A stretch of DNA of 64,000 nucleotides from Luscinia megarhynchos (taxonomy: Eukaryota; Chordata; Aves; Passeriformes; Turdidae): contig JAPFBE010000003.1 in NCBI GenBank assembly GCA_034336665.1, positions 62,849,352 to 62,913,351 on the forward strand, in the 5' to 3' direction. The stretch's first letter is position 1, and the number at the start of each line of letters is the position of its first letter. This document shows, piece after piece, positions 24,489-38,075 of the stretch. The notes beneath the pieces were generated by a model. It worked only from the letters and a program-made list of their open reading frames with translations. It searched no databases and was not told the origin of the DNA. Made by a program: the position numbers and the translations under genes.

Positions 24489-24663
24489 TCAATCACTGGA
24501 GCAGGCTCCCCAGGGAAGTCATCATGGCATCAAGCCTGTCAAGAGTTCAAGGACAATCCAGAAAATGCTTTTAGTCTTATGGTTTAGTTTTAGGTAGTCC
24601 TGTGATGATCAAGGGGTTGGATCCTTATGGGTCCTTTCCAAGTCGAAATACTCTGTGATTCTG
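24489..24663 (+). mobile_element. CR1 LINE 3'-end fragment
   Basis: Starts with CACTGGAGCAGGCTCCCCAG, a CR1 3' ORF2/UTR word, continues through GAGTTCAAGGACAATCC and GGGTTGGATCCTTATGGGTC, and ends ACTCTGTGATTCTG. No coding capacity remains. The sequence resembles the younger CR1 group, with moderate divergence. Confidence 0.85.
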
Positions 24664-27600
24664 AGTCTGATACCATTGTAGAGACCACAGTGGAAGAGGT
24701 CCAGGGCCATGTACTGCATAATAGAGCCCCTCTGCCATCGAGGGACAATCCCAAAGTGTTGTGGCTGTGGGCTGGTCGGCTCATCCCCCACCTGCAGTGT
24801 ACAGGCAGAGCTGCTGAAGCCAATAGCAGCTTGTATGTCAAACTGCAGCTCCTCATTCCCCACTCACTCTGGCTAGATGCTTAATTCTGGTTGCAGGGAA
24901 ATAGTCCTGATCACCTTCAACTGAAGAGAAAGAGGAGCACAATTTTTATTCATGCAAGCAGATCGTGACCAGGTGTTGCAACAAGAGGGGCTTCCTCCCT
25001 CTGCCTCTTCTTTTTCATTCTTTGCAGTATCAAAGCAGAAAACCTCAAAGCAGGGTGACAAGGAAGCTAACTTCTGGGTCTGCCAGTGAGGGGGTGAGTC
25101 AGATGTGAAGGGCAGTTCCTCAGCAAGTAACTGAAAAGGAAAAAGAGAGGACAGCTGTTCCCACCAGCTGAATTTTGAGCTCAGGTTCAAGAAGAGAGGA
25201 GCATGAATTCATAACAAGCCAGAAATATCAAAGTTGGCATTCACACCTTACAGCTCATAGCTGGGAGGTGCAGAAGTGGGGCTATGAGAAAGGATTAAGA
25301 AATGCCTCTTGTGATGTGGGTCTGGTGGTAGCAGGGTATGGGGGAAAGGCAGAGAGACAGTGGGTTTGGGGGAGGGAAGAAATTACCCGGAAAGAGGGAA
25401 GGAGGATGATATTACTGCCATGCAGCAGCATCTCTGCACTCACAAAGAGGTCTCTGGTGTCTGGGCTGTTGGTGCCATATCCACAGGTGCACTTTGGGGT
25501 CAGTAGTGAGTGGGTGCTCCCGAATCTGCTGCGCTGCCCTGTCTGTGGGCTGCAGAACATCCTGAGGGGCTGCCAGCTTGAGGACTGTTTGTGTGCCTAG
25601 GAGGAGAAAGGCCATGGAAGGGGAACCAGTGACCTGAGCTTTTGCGTGATCCCTCCTCATCAGGCCACGTGCCCCTAGTCCTGTTCTGCTGAGTCAGTGT
25701 GGGACCCGTGCATTTTGGTTTTCTGCTGGGTGATATTGCATAAACTGTGACATCTACACCAAATCAGACCCTCCCTGGCTTGGTGAGTGGGAAGAGAGGC
25801 TCTGAAAGCAGAGCCTGCTTGGCAGATTGCCCCAAAGCTGACCTTTTGTCCCAGTGCTCGTATTTTGAAACATTTTCATAACATCGCATCTTAGCAGAAG
25901 CGATTTCCTGACCTTAGTCCTTCAGGGCAAACTCAGTCTGAGTTGTTTGGGGCTCAGTAGTTGATGGTTGACTGTCTTACTGAGAATTATTGTGGTTTGG
26001 TCCACTGTGAATAAGAGCCAAAGTGCAATTACAAGTATATAATTTTATTTAAAAATGGATACTCCTTTGTGACTGGATACCAGTCTCCACCCATTAGACT
26101 ATCCCCTGCAGTCAGTCATTTATTTTGGAAACACACAAATTCCAGCCAATCACAACAACAGTGTGATCACTGAGGAAGAAAAATTTTTATATTACCTGAA
26201 AGCCAATCTTAGCTTGAATATCAAGTTTTGTCAGGAACCTACTGTCCTTTCAAACTTCTCAGCAGGGAATGGTGGAAGATCCTGACACATCAAAGGTTTA
26301 GATTTTTTTGTATTTCATTGCTGATAGATCCTTTTCAGAAGGATAAAGCCACTTCTATTTGTAATTGTAATGGTAAAGATAAACTACCCCTGCAGTTTTG
26401 GTTGAGTCAAGATTGCAATAACAATGAATGCTTACTATGAATCCCTGATTCAGGGCACTAAAATAAGCCCTTACATCAAACAGCAAAGCCGTCTCACATG
26501 GAATAAACTTATCTGACCTGTCTTCATTGAGAAGCAAAGGAAGAATGGAATACTGAAGTGGATTTATGCTTTGTACAGATTTGGTGTCTGCAGGAGAGGA
26601 ATCTGGAGGCTGAGAGTTACCAGACCCGTGAATTAATCTTTGAGTTCCCACTTGTCTGACTTCCCTTTGGATGTACCTTTTATAATTTGCATATATCTTA
26701 ACCCATAAGGGACCATAGAGCTCTGACCTACCTCACAGTGTTAGACCTGCAGCTGGGCTGGTTTTCACCAAGAATTTAGGAAAATAACTTGATGTTAATT
26801 GTTCCACATACCCTTTTGGGAAATTATCGACTTTTTTTGGCCACTTTGAACCCTCCAGAGTTCCTGCCTGATCAGATTTATTTTTATCATTAGCAAATAA
26901 TCATGGCACAACATGAAAATGTGCATACTTATTCTTTCTAAATTGAGTTATTAACTAGCCCATATTAGGGTAATGCATAGCTCTACATGACCTCATGGTG
27001 GGAAGGGAAAAGAGAGACAGACAACTTAAGTAATTCCTTTTTCTTCTTTTGCCAGGCAGTACCACGGCAATTTTTGCTGTTACATGGAAAACAGACCAAT
27101 TGATAGCTGTATATTGGTTATATTATATTTAGCTATATTTTTTTAATCAAAAGCATAATTTCTAGTTCTGTTCATCACTGAGAAACTGAATCTCATGGCA
27201 CCATACCCATTGGAAATACAACACTTAGCTTAATTACTAGTCATGCCCAAACAAAGATTAAGGAATTCTTATATATTTTTTTTTTTCTTCTTACAGACTT
27301 AATAGTTTGGGCAAATATATCTGTGGAGAGGGTGATTTCCCTTGTTTCTACTCCTTTTTATGCTTTGGAGAGGTGGCAGTTGTGGGATAGAGGCTGGAGA
27401 TGAAAGGTAAGGTGCTCCCAGACCTAGGAAAAGGGAAAAAGCAGGGAAAACTTTCCTTGAGGAGGGAAAGCCCTTTGGCTCAGTCAGGCAGGCAGGGGCA
27501 GCTCCTTCAGGGCTGCAGGAGTGAGTGGATCTCCTTCCTCGTCCCAGTCCACAGTGCCCCAGGGCAGGGGGAGCAGCACTGCTGGCAGCCCCTCCGTGAG

Positions 27601-30023
27601 CTGAACACCACAGATGCTGCAGCTGAAAATATCAGCCTCAGGCTGGGGACAGTGAAAAAGAGGTAGCCTAACATGCAGCTGAAAATCCTCAGGCTGAGCC
27701 ATAATCGACCCTGCTTGTTGTTGGTAATCTGGAAGGGTTGAGGTTAAAGGATTAGGGGGTGCTGCCACAGCCTTTCCAGGACACAGCCTCAGTGCTGCAA
27801 AATGAAGGGGTCTAACAGGGAGTCTGGGCTGCAGACAACCCTAAGCCTTTTTAAATGATCATGTCTGCAATGTGTGAACACTAACAATATAATGACTAAG
27901 TTCCTACTGCCAGAAAATGAGAGGTTTGATTTAAAACCTGGGATGCATTATTTTGGGACAGTCTTGATTTCAGCCTTTTAGGCTCTTGGTTCTTGGTGAG
28001 GAATCCACAGGGAAAGTCACATGCAGACATGCCCATGTGCACAAACACAAGATAAGCCAGAAAGCAGAACTTCAGCTTGGTATATTCAGCTTTGCTCCAG
28101 GACCTACCCTGTTGACATATTCTAATCACAGCTACAGAAATGAACTGATCCCTTGGTCTGCTAGGATGGGAAGTATATGACCAGAATCAGACAGACTTCC
28201 TCTGGATGCTCCATGCCTTTGTGATTACAGCTGTCCTGTAGGTGGAGTGGTCTGAAACACCCTCAGACTGAAGGAGGGCTTGCTGTGGGGCTCTGGTTTC
28301 CACAGGGAGTGTTCTGGTTTCTTGCACTGCCTTTGTCAGCTGAGTCTAGAGGAGACAGATTCCCAGTGTTGCCCATGTCATGGAGAATCTAAAAGGGATA
28401 AAACCCCTTTTTGCACTCTGGGGTTAAGCTCTAAACTTTCTCAGAGGTTATTTCTTAGAAAAACTCACAGGCCTCCCTGCTCTTTCATGGGTTCCCAATG
28501 TCCCTGAGGTGCCCATACACTGCACAAGGCATGAAGCTGCCTGGGTAAGATGCCCTGTTGGCATTTCACCAAACTGTAAACTCTGCTTACATTCTTACCT
28601 AATTTTTGCCTCTTAAAGGAAATATCCAATAGAGGAATCCGGATGCTCCAAATTTCTTCCATCAGCAACGGTAGAAGAATGAGATCTCTGAGAGCAGCAC
28701 AGAACCTGAGTGGACTGGAAATACTTGACTCCTTCCACTGACTAATGAGGTGACCAAGGGTGAAGAGGCTCTTCAATTAAGTGCCTGAGTCAGAGGGGGT
28801 GAATTCATGCTCAAGCCCCTGGAAGTCCAGAATGGGACCACTGAAAACCACTCCAGTGTTCATCTGCTCTCACATCTGTAGTGCTCCTTGTGCCATCTGG
28901 TTCGTTCTGGGGGTTGTAGGATTTTCTTTTACCTCATAGCCTCTGCACGTGTTTGAGCCTCCACACAAGCACAGAGCTTGCAGATATTCTTGCCAGATAA
29001 TGGAAGTGAAAAAGGAGGTGTCTCAGCCATCATTTGGATAGAGACCAAGTGAATGATAGGAACTGAATAGAATAAAATTTTAATGGAGGGTTTGTGATTG
29101 CAGCTTGGAGTTTCTGCTTGGCTTTTTTTGTATTTCTTTTTCTTTTTTGACTCTCATTATCTGGTTACCATGGAAAGCTTTTTCGATAGAGCAGGAGAAC
29201 AGCTTCAATATTTTTCTTAAGAAATTTAATGAAGAAATAAGATTCATCTCTGTTTCTTTCTTTTTACAGTCAAGAATCTCAGGCATGGAAAATTGAACTA
29301 GCCAAAATGGATTGGTTTCTCCTGGCCTCCATTTTCCTTCTTGAAATGTGGAGAGCAAATAAGAGCTGTTAGCCAGAACACAATTGAAAATGCCCTTTCT
29401 CTTGTGTCATTAAACAACTGCTCTCTTTCTTTTGCTTTAGAACAGCCATGCATGAAATAAGCACACATTCACGAGGCTGCCTGTCACTAAAGTGGTTTGA
29501 TTATGTTGCAGGGAGTGCCAGTTTAAATTGCAAACTCACTAGGCCTTCTTGGAAGCTTCTTCTTTTTGCTCATTGGCAAAACAACTTGGAATATATATTT
29601 GGCCTAATCCAGCCTAATCTGATCTTTCACAATGCCATCTGGATCTCATCACAGGCTGGATGCTTTCAGTATTTGATCCAGGCAAATTTTTTCTCCCCTT
29701 AATGCCTATTCTTTCAGAATTACATATTTTGGAGAAGTGTAGTTCCCAGCTCATTCTTATCCATTGTGTGGAAGATATCCAGGAGCAGCCACTGAGATAT
29801 TTATTGCCACTAAGGAGCCAATGCCTAATTGAATCTGAATCAGTTGCTATCAGTTATTGTCTTGGGAGTGGCTCAAAAACATTTCTGTGTCTTTCAAGGC
29901 TGGCATATTCCTTACCAAATGCTAAGACTGAGTAAGCACCTGGTGGATTTGGATGACAGCACAGTGTTATCTCAAAGCATTTCTCAGTGACTGATATGTC
30001 TTCCAGAAGATGATCCTACTTTC
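24664..30023. other. Unique noncoding stretch, no gene seen
   Basis: Several short open frames occur, for example 25175-25600 (plus, 141 codons) and 24873-25190 (minus), with no recognised domain. Some (24590-24884) run into the CR1 fragment, which argues against coding. A GC-richer block lies at 27390-27780. No RNA gene or clear repeat was recognised. A fairly AT-rich segment near 26120-26240 might be regulatory. Confidence 0.55.
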
Positions 30024-30210
30024 TGGGAAGAAAAACTTTCTAATGATAAGGGTAGTTATGCTCTGGCACAGGTTGCCTAGGGAAATGATGAAATCTCCAT
30101 CACTGGAGGTTTTTAAGAACCAGTTAGACAAGCAGCTGCCAAGAACAGTTGATGTATAGTCAATTCTGCCTTTGGGCAGTACCAGATGACCTCCTGAAAG
30201 CCTTCTAAAT
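30024..30210 (+). mobile_element. CR1 LINE 3'-region fragment
   Basis: Reads AAAAACTTTCTAATGATAAG, then GCACAGGTTGCCTAGGGAAA, CTCCATCACTGGAGGTTTTT and CCAGATGACCTCCTGAAAGC, in the order of the CR1 3' end (consensus: aaactttctaa, ggcacaggttgcc, ccatccctggaggt, agatgacctcctgaggtccc). The final tail repeats are lost. Moderately old copy. Confidence 0.8.
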
Positions 30211-32011
30211 ATTTTCATCACTGAGCTTATAGCTGAACAATGAATCAATCAACAAGAAATTACAACCAGGGAATTGGAACCAATATTTTGTTTGTGTAAG
30301 GATTAATAGAACAAATATAATAAAAAAGCACACTTTGTATAAGACGCTTCATTAAGAAAAGATCTGAATCATTAGAGAGACATCTACAAAGATACAGACT
30401 TAGGAAGTTAGGTGTGAATGTGGAAGATCCTCATTCCACAAAAGGCAATCAAAAAAACCAACTAGAGAAAGCCCAGTTACTGTCTAGAAATTTAATTTTT
30501 AGGGCTTAAGTGAGAAATATGTAATTGGAGAATGTGTTTTGAGATAGTCTGTTGAAGTATATTTAAGTTACACAGGGATACCTGCCCTTCACCTCTTACC
30601 CAGACCTTACAAATATAGAGAGCTTTGTGCTGCAGAGCCTTACACCCATAATTTAAGACAGAGCATGATGGAGACAGAAATTCACCTCACAGCTTCCTAT
30701 ATAGGAACCCCTTATTCAAAATATGTGAAAGAAATAAAACATTTTATCACATTCCAGCAGGCTCTGACAACTTAAGGGCACCAAAGTGTGATCTTGAAAT
30801 AATACAGCAGAGAGTGTTTATGTGGCAGTTGAAGTAATCTGGCATCAGGGTGGGGATATATGGGTGTAAATAACGTAAAGACAAGATAAAGTGAAGGACA
30901 GTCATTTATAAACACCACAGTTTGTGCTTTGTGTGTAATACATGTGTCTTCACAGTTCAGGAGGAGATTTTGTTCAGTTTTTAATTTTAGGTAGCTGCTG
31001 CTGTTGCTTGTTTCGTGTGAAGGCCACAGCAATAGAATGCTGAACAGGTGCATGGGTGACAGGGTGGCTGCAGCCAAGCAAACCAGAATAGGGATGAAAT
31101 TCAGTGTCTGTGGCTGGAGGAATAAGATGGCAAAACTTCATGAGGAGAGAACGGCAAAATCTGATTTCTTTCAAATATGTTCACATGCTCACTGTGGGAT
31201 CTGCATGGTTTGTGCAAGGTAGTCCATGATATCTGTATGTTTCTGTTTAGTTACTAAATATGTTTTGACATGCAGAAAGGTTTCTTTCTCGTTCTGACTG
31301 TGTGATGGATTTATGTTGGGTACAGTGTCTGCTCATTTGCAGCCACAGCCTGAACTAAGACATTCCTTAGGAGTCTCGTAGAAGTCCAGATGAGCCACTG
31401 CTTGTTTAAGAAAGCAGATTTTGGTCTATGAGTCTTCTCTACCTCTTTCATCCTTACTACTGTTGACTTTTTTCTTTTTTTTTTTTTTGACAAGCAGAAA
31501 TTATTTGAACAAAGTACCTGATCCTAGTTCAGATAGGAGCATGGTCTCATCATCATGGACAAAAATGTCTCTTTTAGAATTTTTCAGATTACTAATAGTT
31601 TAATTAACAGTTTATTTAATTAATTTCAATAATTTGTCTTCCTTTCTTTCACCCACCTCCAGACCCCATCTTCCTAGAGACATAACCTCCACTCCGCCTC
31701 ACTATCCTTTCCTCCAATCTTTCTACCTTTCCCTGGGTACAGCAGTCAAGAGTGTTGATACACACTGCATTCTCCTGCTGCAGTGATCGTGGAAAATCCC
31801 ATGTGGGCCTGGCCCCAGATCCCACAGAAAGGTGGAGATTGCTCTTCTACATGGTCTGGATGGAGCACCCATGTTCTGGCTCCCCAAGGCTCAGCTAATC
31901 CTAATGGCAATGAACTGGGAGGGAGCTGTTGACTCCCTCAAAGGCAGAAAAGCCCTGCAGAGAGACTCCCTGACAATTTAAGGGATGGGCAATCACCAAA
32001 CTTATCAATTT
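30211..32011. other. Unique noncoding sequence
   Basis: No gene or repeat supported. Open frames at 30772-31077 and 30974-31174 (minus) and 31004-31222 (plus) overlap each other and have no domain. A T-rich run lies near 31470-31488, and TTAATTAA-rich sequence near 31595-31630. Confidence 0.55.
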
Positions 32012-32746
32012 TAGCAGGACAAGTGCTGGAGTCTGTACCCAGGATGGGGCAACCCTGGATGTATGGACAGACTGGGGATTGAGAGGCTGGAGAGCAGTGC
32101 TGAGGAAGGGGACCTGGGGGTTCTGGTCAGTGGCAAGTTGAACTGGACCCAGCAGAGCCCTGGAGCCAGGAGGGCCAGCCCTGTCCTGGGGATGCACCAG
32201 GCACAGCATCACAGCCAGGCAGGGGAGGGATTGTCCTGCTCTGCTCTGAGCTGGGGCAGCCTCACCTCCAGTGCTGGGGGCAGTTTGGGTGCCACAATAG
32301 AAACAAGACATTAAACTGTTAGAGAGTGTTCAAAGGAGGGCAACGAGGATGGTGAAGGGCATTGAGGGGAAGCCATGTAAGAAGCAGCTGAGGGCACTTG
32401 GTCTGTTCAACCTGGAGAAGGGGAGACTGCTCATTGCAGTCTGCACTGTCCTCATGAGGGAAAGAGGAGGGACAGGCACTGATCTCTGCTCTGTGGTGAC
32501 CAGTGGCAGCACCGAGGGAATGGCCTGAAGTTGTGTCAGGATTATCAGGAAAAGGTTTTTCACACAGAGAGTTGTCAGGCACTGAGGCTCCCAGGGTGGT
32601 CACAGTGGTCACAGCACCAGCCTGACAGAGTTCAAGAAGAGTTTGGACAATACTCTCAGGCACATAGGGATGGTCCCATGCAGAACCAGGAGATATACTT
32701 CAATGATCCTTGTGGGTCCCCTCCAGCTCATAATTCTGTGACTGAT
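32012..32746 (+). mobile_element. CR1 LINE, 5'-truncated, longest copy in the window
   Basis: About 735 bp. It begins inside ORF2 and runs to a CATAATTCTGTGACTGATCC end. A frame at 32063-32314 keeps RLGIERLESSAEEGDLGVL, matching the CR1 RT C-terminal motif (consensus-like RLGDERLESSPAEKDLGVLVDGKLN), followed by a frameshift. Further 3' come GTGAAGGGCATTGAGGGGAA, TTGGTCTGTTCAACCTGG, GTCACAGCACCAGCCTGACA, and then the CTCAGGCACAT / TGTGGGTCCCCTCCAG tail. It belongs to the same subfamily as the copy at 1583-2141 and, near its end, the copy at 54259-54440. Not capable of encoding an active protein. Confidence 0.93.
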
Positions 32747-33200
32747 CCTCAGGGGGCTGTTAGAGAGAGGGAAAAAGGGGTGGGGGATGAAGTCTTGATA
32801 ATTTGCTCTTTTTTCCCTCCTTTTCCATTATGAAGACCACTGAACAAGAGAAATTCCTCACTGTGTTTTTATTACTTTAACATCTAAGATCCTCGGTCTT
32901 CTGTACAGAATACTTAATTTTTTTATTTGTTGCTTCTCTTCAAGTTGGAGACGCTTAAATTAGCACAATGCAGATAACATTGTCAGCTTATAGAAATGCT
33001 ATTCCAGTAAATAAAAAGAGGGCCACCAACATTTTAAAGAAATATATTATCAAGTTCTTTCCTTGGCTCTTGCCCAGTCTTTATTCAGACCTCCCATTGA
33101 CTCGCTGAAATCAATATGAGGTAACACTGTTTTTTTCTTCCTTATCCTTTCATGTACTTTTATACCTCTGAGGTCTGATTGTACAATGAAACCACTCTGA

Positions 33201-33215
33201 TTAGGCCGGGCCTAA
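33201..33215. repeat. Perfect 7-bp-arm palindrome, GC-rich centre
   Basis: TTAGGCC, G, GGCCTAA: a perfect dyad in otherwise AT-rich DNA, just before CTGATTACAC and TTAGCTAATTAG words. Possibly part of a regulatory block. Confidence 0.8.
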
Positions 33216-33769
33216 CTGATTACACAAATCTCAGAACTGTGTAGCAGCAGGTCTGATGGGAATTTAGCTAATTAGTAACTAAAAGGATGTCAGGATTTAG
33301 CATGAAGTGGATAATCCATCTTAATAAATGGAAGTGAAATGTAATGCAGAAGAAGCACTGTTGCAACACTGAAAAAAATATTTTAGATTCTTCCTTCACA
33401 TTTGAGGAGTGTCAAGAGGTAGGACAATGGGTAATATCACACACACTCAGTGGTTTATGAGAACAGTGTTCTGGTCTTGGCTTCACAGTAGACTAGCTTC
33501 CTCTGGCTATAGACTGCAGTTTGCCTCATGAATCTTTATAATCCATTCATTTGTGTACCAGCATTTTTACATCATTCATCCAGTACAAATACAATTTTTA
33601 AAACTGTGGGATTTAGACCAGAAAGATCTTGGGTTTCAAAAGAGAAAATGTATTCTTCTTATGTGACAGAAATTTGAAATTCATCATTGTCAAACATGTG
33701 GATGTATTTCAACTCAGTTTTATGTCCTGTGCAACTTGTTGCAATCAATGTGATAAGAAGGGTAAGAGG

Positions 33770-33900
33770 TAATATATTTTTTTAGTCTGTTACTTTTGTA
33801 AACAAATGATCTAGTAATGCAATTTGCAAAGGCCATTAAAATGAAATCAAATGCTTTTACAGGTAATGCATAATTATTACTTTTAATTTACAAGCAGACC
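33770..33900. promoter_or_regulatory. Candidate conserved noncoding element
   Basis: Contains GTAATGCAATTTGCAAAGGC, CCATTAAAATGAAATC and GGTAATGCATAATTATTAC, with two TAATGCA words, an octamer-like ATGCATAAT and several ATTA cores within about 110 bp. Not coding. Enhancer reading is inferred from motif density only. Confidence 0.3.
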
Positions 33901-36900
33901 TGGGCCATACTTAAGACTTAGATCAATTGGATTGCTTCTTCCATCTCATCTGCCATATTAAATCCCAGGCTCTAAGAATCAGTTGTATCTTAAACCCATC
34001 CCTATAGTTTGAAATTAATCTGCCATTGTCTATTAAGTTCTTGCTGCCTTTTATACTCTTTAAATGTAAAGCTTTCCTGGGGTGTGCAAAGCTTTGAAAC
34101 AATCCACTGAACCCTGCTAAAGGGGGTGTTTTGGGGTGCCAGTAAAGACCTATGGAAGTGAGGACGGTAGCAAAAGATCAAGAAGTAAATAAGAACATTA
34201 AGGAGCAGAGGGTAATGAAATTGAAGATTTCAACAGGAGGCAAGAAAAGAAAGTAAAAAAGAAACAAATTGTGTGAGTGTTGTGTGTGAATTAATTGATA
34301 GAGACAGCAAAGGTGGTTTTGTAGCTTCAGTCTGTGAACAGATATGGTCAGGTACCTAATATTTCCGTCCCTCACTTTTCTATCTGTAAAACATGGATGA
34401 TAAAACCATTGCAAATTCACCAAGTTTTTTTGTGACTCATTTGTGTCGTTTAGAAACAGGGCGTGGAAGAAGGGGCACCAGGAGGAAGAAACATCCAAGA
34501 TTAAACAGAGAGGGAAAAAACAAGAGAGAATGAAGCCCGGGGAAGACTGAATTAAGACAGGCCAGAGTAAATCTGGCTGTTTTGACACCCTCATTTTTAA
34601 TTTTTTCTCCAAAGATGTTCCACATATGCAATGTGGCTGCCTGCAGTGACATCTGCTTTGGAGGGAGAGGAAGGGTGAGAAAGTCAGAGCACTCAACACT
34701 TCAGCTTTTTTCTTTACAATACACCAAAGTCTTGTTGAAAGCAGGGATTTTTAGGAGAGCCTCCAGGATGTGGCTGCCCCTCAAATATCTGATGGGTTTA
34801 ACTTCTTGCAGCACTAACCCCTTGTTTCTTTTCACCGACAGCAACCGATGCCAGATATGGTTGTTGTTCCCTTCTATCAACCCCCCTGGCTTCCCTTTCA
34901 GCTGACACTGAAGATTAGATTCAAGCTCTAAGCTTGTAAAGTCTTTGAGGAAAAGCCTTAATGAGGATCTGATCCTTTTAAACTCTGATCTAATTACTGT
35001 TAGTGCGGTGTTTCTATTTTGGATGCTGCAAACAGATCAAATTTGCATGTTTGAAGACAGCACTGTTTGGTGGACAAGAAGCAAACCCCACCCTGTAGGT
35101 TAAATACATTTTCATACATAAATAAAAACATGAATAGCACCTATGTAAAGCAGCTGGCATAATTTCAGAAGATGTTTGGGAACTGAGACTGAGGAACTCC
35201 AGGAATACAGAAATATTTTTTTTCCCCTTGCTGTATTTTTACTGGTCTAATGGTAGCAGAGGAGATTTGAGGCCACAGTGGTGTAATCTGTTAAGTCTAT
35301 CAGTAAGGAATAGGGACAAACAGGACTGAAAGCTGCAGACCCAGCCACGAGGATTGCTCTGGAGTGCACAGAAGTGTTACCCAGAGCACAACTGAAACCT
35401 CATAGGCTTCCAGCTTAGTGACAGCAAAGGAAGGTGAGGTTCACTTGTACAAGCCAATACTTGATCCAATTCCATGGCTCCAGTGTTTTGTATGCTTTTA
35501 TCATGTTTTTATCCCTGTTGGGATATGATTCTATGTGCTAGCTTCAGACTGTGTATCCAGATGCTGTTCCTGCCACATGCACTGGGTAGTTTTGCCCACT
35601 GTGGAGCACATGTGTACATATTTCTGTACAATGAGTGCTGACAGAGAAGACATAGCTGAGCTGCAGATATGGATGTGATTGATTCACAGTCTGTGCCTGA
35701 AACCCCCTGTGTTTTTTTGAGAGATGGAACAATGCTGCCTGCTTTCCTGGCTGTAAAAGTGCCAGTCACCGCGTGGATGCCTGTGCTGCTGTTTGGCTTG
35801 GCTGGCAGCCTTCAGAGTGTGAAATGCTACCACTGACAAGCCAGGTGTGAAGTAAATTTGCCATGTACTGCTTAATGGGGTGTTACTGTAACTTCAAACC
35901 CTCATGGTGACCACTTCTAGGTTAACACCCTTCAGCAACTAACCGAAAGACAAACAGTGAGCAGGAGAAATGTTAAAATGCTATTATGAGCCATGGTTTT
36001 GTCCAATTAGCAGACTGCTTTAGGCTTGACTCAAGTGGCTTGTCTATATAAGGATGTATTAGTCATTTTCTTTTTTTATTTTTCTTGACCATAAAAACAA
36101 CAGATGTGATGCTCTGTGGTCAGCATAGACAAGAATGATTCATGGCTAGGCATATTTAAACCTCCACTAGAAAACTCTCCATCTGAGACCCTTTCCACCT
36201 CTTCCCCCTCATTTCAGATAACCAGAGCCAAAAGCACCTGTCACATAATACATCTCAAAATTCATCAGCCATTCTCTCCATATGTTAGTTGTGAGGTGGC
36301 TGGGAGATATCAGCTGCTCCTGCCTAGTCTCTTAGGACTGCATGGACTTAAGGATCACTAAGGCAGTGACAGAGAAGAAATTCTTGTGCAGGAGTGATGT
36401 GGGTGAGCAAAGGAGCTGTTATGGCTGAGCAATGATCATCTCACAGGTGGTCATGTGTAACATGGCGAGTTTGGCTCTGATATCTGTTCTATGGCCATCC
36501 CTGGAGCACTTCAGTGGGGAATTTAGAGAATGTGGAGTCAATGTTTTCAGACGAAGATGTGGAGAGAGATGGGCTCAGGAAGTAAGGCAAAGGGGCTGTG
36601 AAAGAGGTCAGCAGTGAGTGCTTCAGCAATGAGTGAAGTATTTGTAGGAAGAGCAAAGCAGAAATTGAGGCACTGAGGGTGTGTGTAAAGCAGTATGGGG
36701 TTTGGGAAATAAGTGAATCAGAAATCTTATTACATTTGGGGGCTGGGGGTGTTGGCCTGGGGAGCTGGGTTTTGAAGGAGGGTAAGAAGAGGACTTCGAC
36801 CAGAACAGGCAAGAGAGAGGAAAAGACTGTTATGTCATGAGCTTTTTGGTGTTAACAATGAGTCTTCTTGGCTGCTCCTAATCAGTGTGGAATTTCTTGG

Positions 36901-37954
36901 AGCCCTATGGAAAGTGCTCTGCCCAGGCTGGGATGTGTCTGCACACTGCTGGGTGCCATACAAGAAGCTTGGCCTTGCTTGTGAAGCAGGACTGAAAGCT
37001 GGGGCTGCTTGTGCTGTTGCCCTCCTCCTAGTACTGCTGCCAGGTCTGTTCTCCTGCCTCTTCAGTAGCAGCTGGCTCTCTGGTGGCCTCCCAGAGCTGC
37101 ACCCCAAGGAGTGGCCTGCTAAGGACTCTGCTGAACGGTGACTCATGGATGACGGCGACGTGTCCCGAGGAAGTTAAAGTGATTATCCGAGTTCCTTTAC
37201 TACTGAGTAAAGAAAAACAGTAAGCATGAGATATATCAGTTTTTAAAATATGTGGAAAACACTGCACGATGAAATTCAATGTAGGTAAAAATAAGCCAGT
37301 CCTGTAGAGGTGATGCAAGGTCTCCTCCCACAGAAATGAGAAACTGGTGAATTAGTAAGCTTGAAAAACTGGGATGGGGGGCAGGTAATGGAGATGAGAC
37401 AGCTCTGATGAACCTTGTCTGACAACTGATCAGATGTGAGATTAGGTACTGTAATGTGGAGCACAAACAAGGCAGGCCAATGAACTTTTCCAGCTGAAGA
37501 CTCAGAAGCTGTAAATCACAAAAAAGGAAAGCCCTGGTGTTGCATTCTTGGCTTTTGGCATGGAATAGACTGAACCCCTCCTGTAGTCTAAAGTATAAAC
37601 ATATACATGCACCAAGCATGTTACAAGAACTCCAAGGCTACAAAATTCAGCTCTTCCAAATTAGGCCAAGTGTCAAGGCTCCTTCTGGATTTTTAATTTA
37701 ATAATAATTTTCTACGTCTATTTCCTGGCACATTCTTTAACTTCCTGATGAAGGGCCCAGAAGCACTGCTTACTTCAGTGTACAAGATCAACACATCCTT
37801 CTGCCTCATCCTGTGCCAAATCTGGCTGCTTGTTCCAATCTTTTTCTCCATGACCAGCCAGTTTCCTTCCCTCATTGTAAGCTCTCCTGTGTCAAATCCC
37901 TGCTTCCTCATTCAGCAGGTGCTCTAATCACCTCCCAATGCAAATTCCCCAGGT

Positions 37955-38075
37955 GGTTTTGACTGGAACTAACCTGGTTTAGTGGAAGGTATCCCTAGTT
38001 CATGGCAGAGGGGTTGGAACTAGATTGCTTTTAAAGTCCCTTCCAACCCAAACCATTCTGTGATTCTATGATTCC
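37955..38075 (+). mobile_element. CR1 LINE 3'-end fragment
   Basis: Reads CTGGTTTAGTGGAAGGTATC, CATGGCAGAGGGGTTGGAAC, TTTAAAGTCCCTTCCAACCC and a clear end CATTCTGTGATTCTATGATT. This is the classic avian CR1 3' terminus with a tandem ATTCTATG-type tail. Confidence 0.93.

Larger units (their letters stand above)
32747..37954. other. Unique noncoding stretch, no gene seen
   Basis: No supported gene. The 173-codon minus-strand frame at 34178-34699 is Phe/Leu/Ser rich and lacks a recognised domain; a plus frame (34582-34905) overlaps it. A 15-bp dyad lies at 33201-33215. Candidate regulatory sequence lies at 33180-33300 and 33770-33900. Frames at 36835-37146 (minus) and 36887-37141 (plus) overlap on opposite strands, as expected for non-genes. 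Confidence 0.55.

Noticed and set aside
24590..24884. Overlapping open frames on both strands
   Set aside because: Their ends lie inside the CR1 fragment at 24489-24663, so they are not independent genes.
34340..34420. MIR-like phrase TATCTGTAAAACATGGATGA
   Set aside because: Only one short phrase resembles MIR/L2-type sequence; flanks do not follow the consensus order.
34178..34699. 173-codon minus-strand frame
   Set aside because: Phe/Leu/Ser-rich translation of a purine-rich plus strand, with no domain and overlapping frames.
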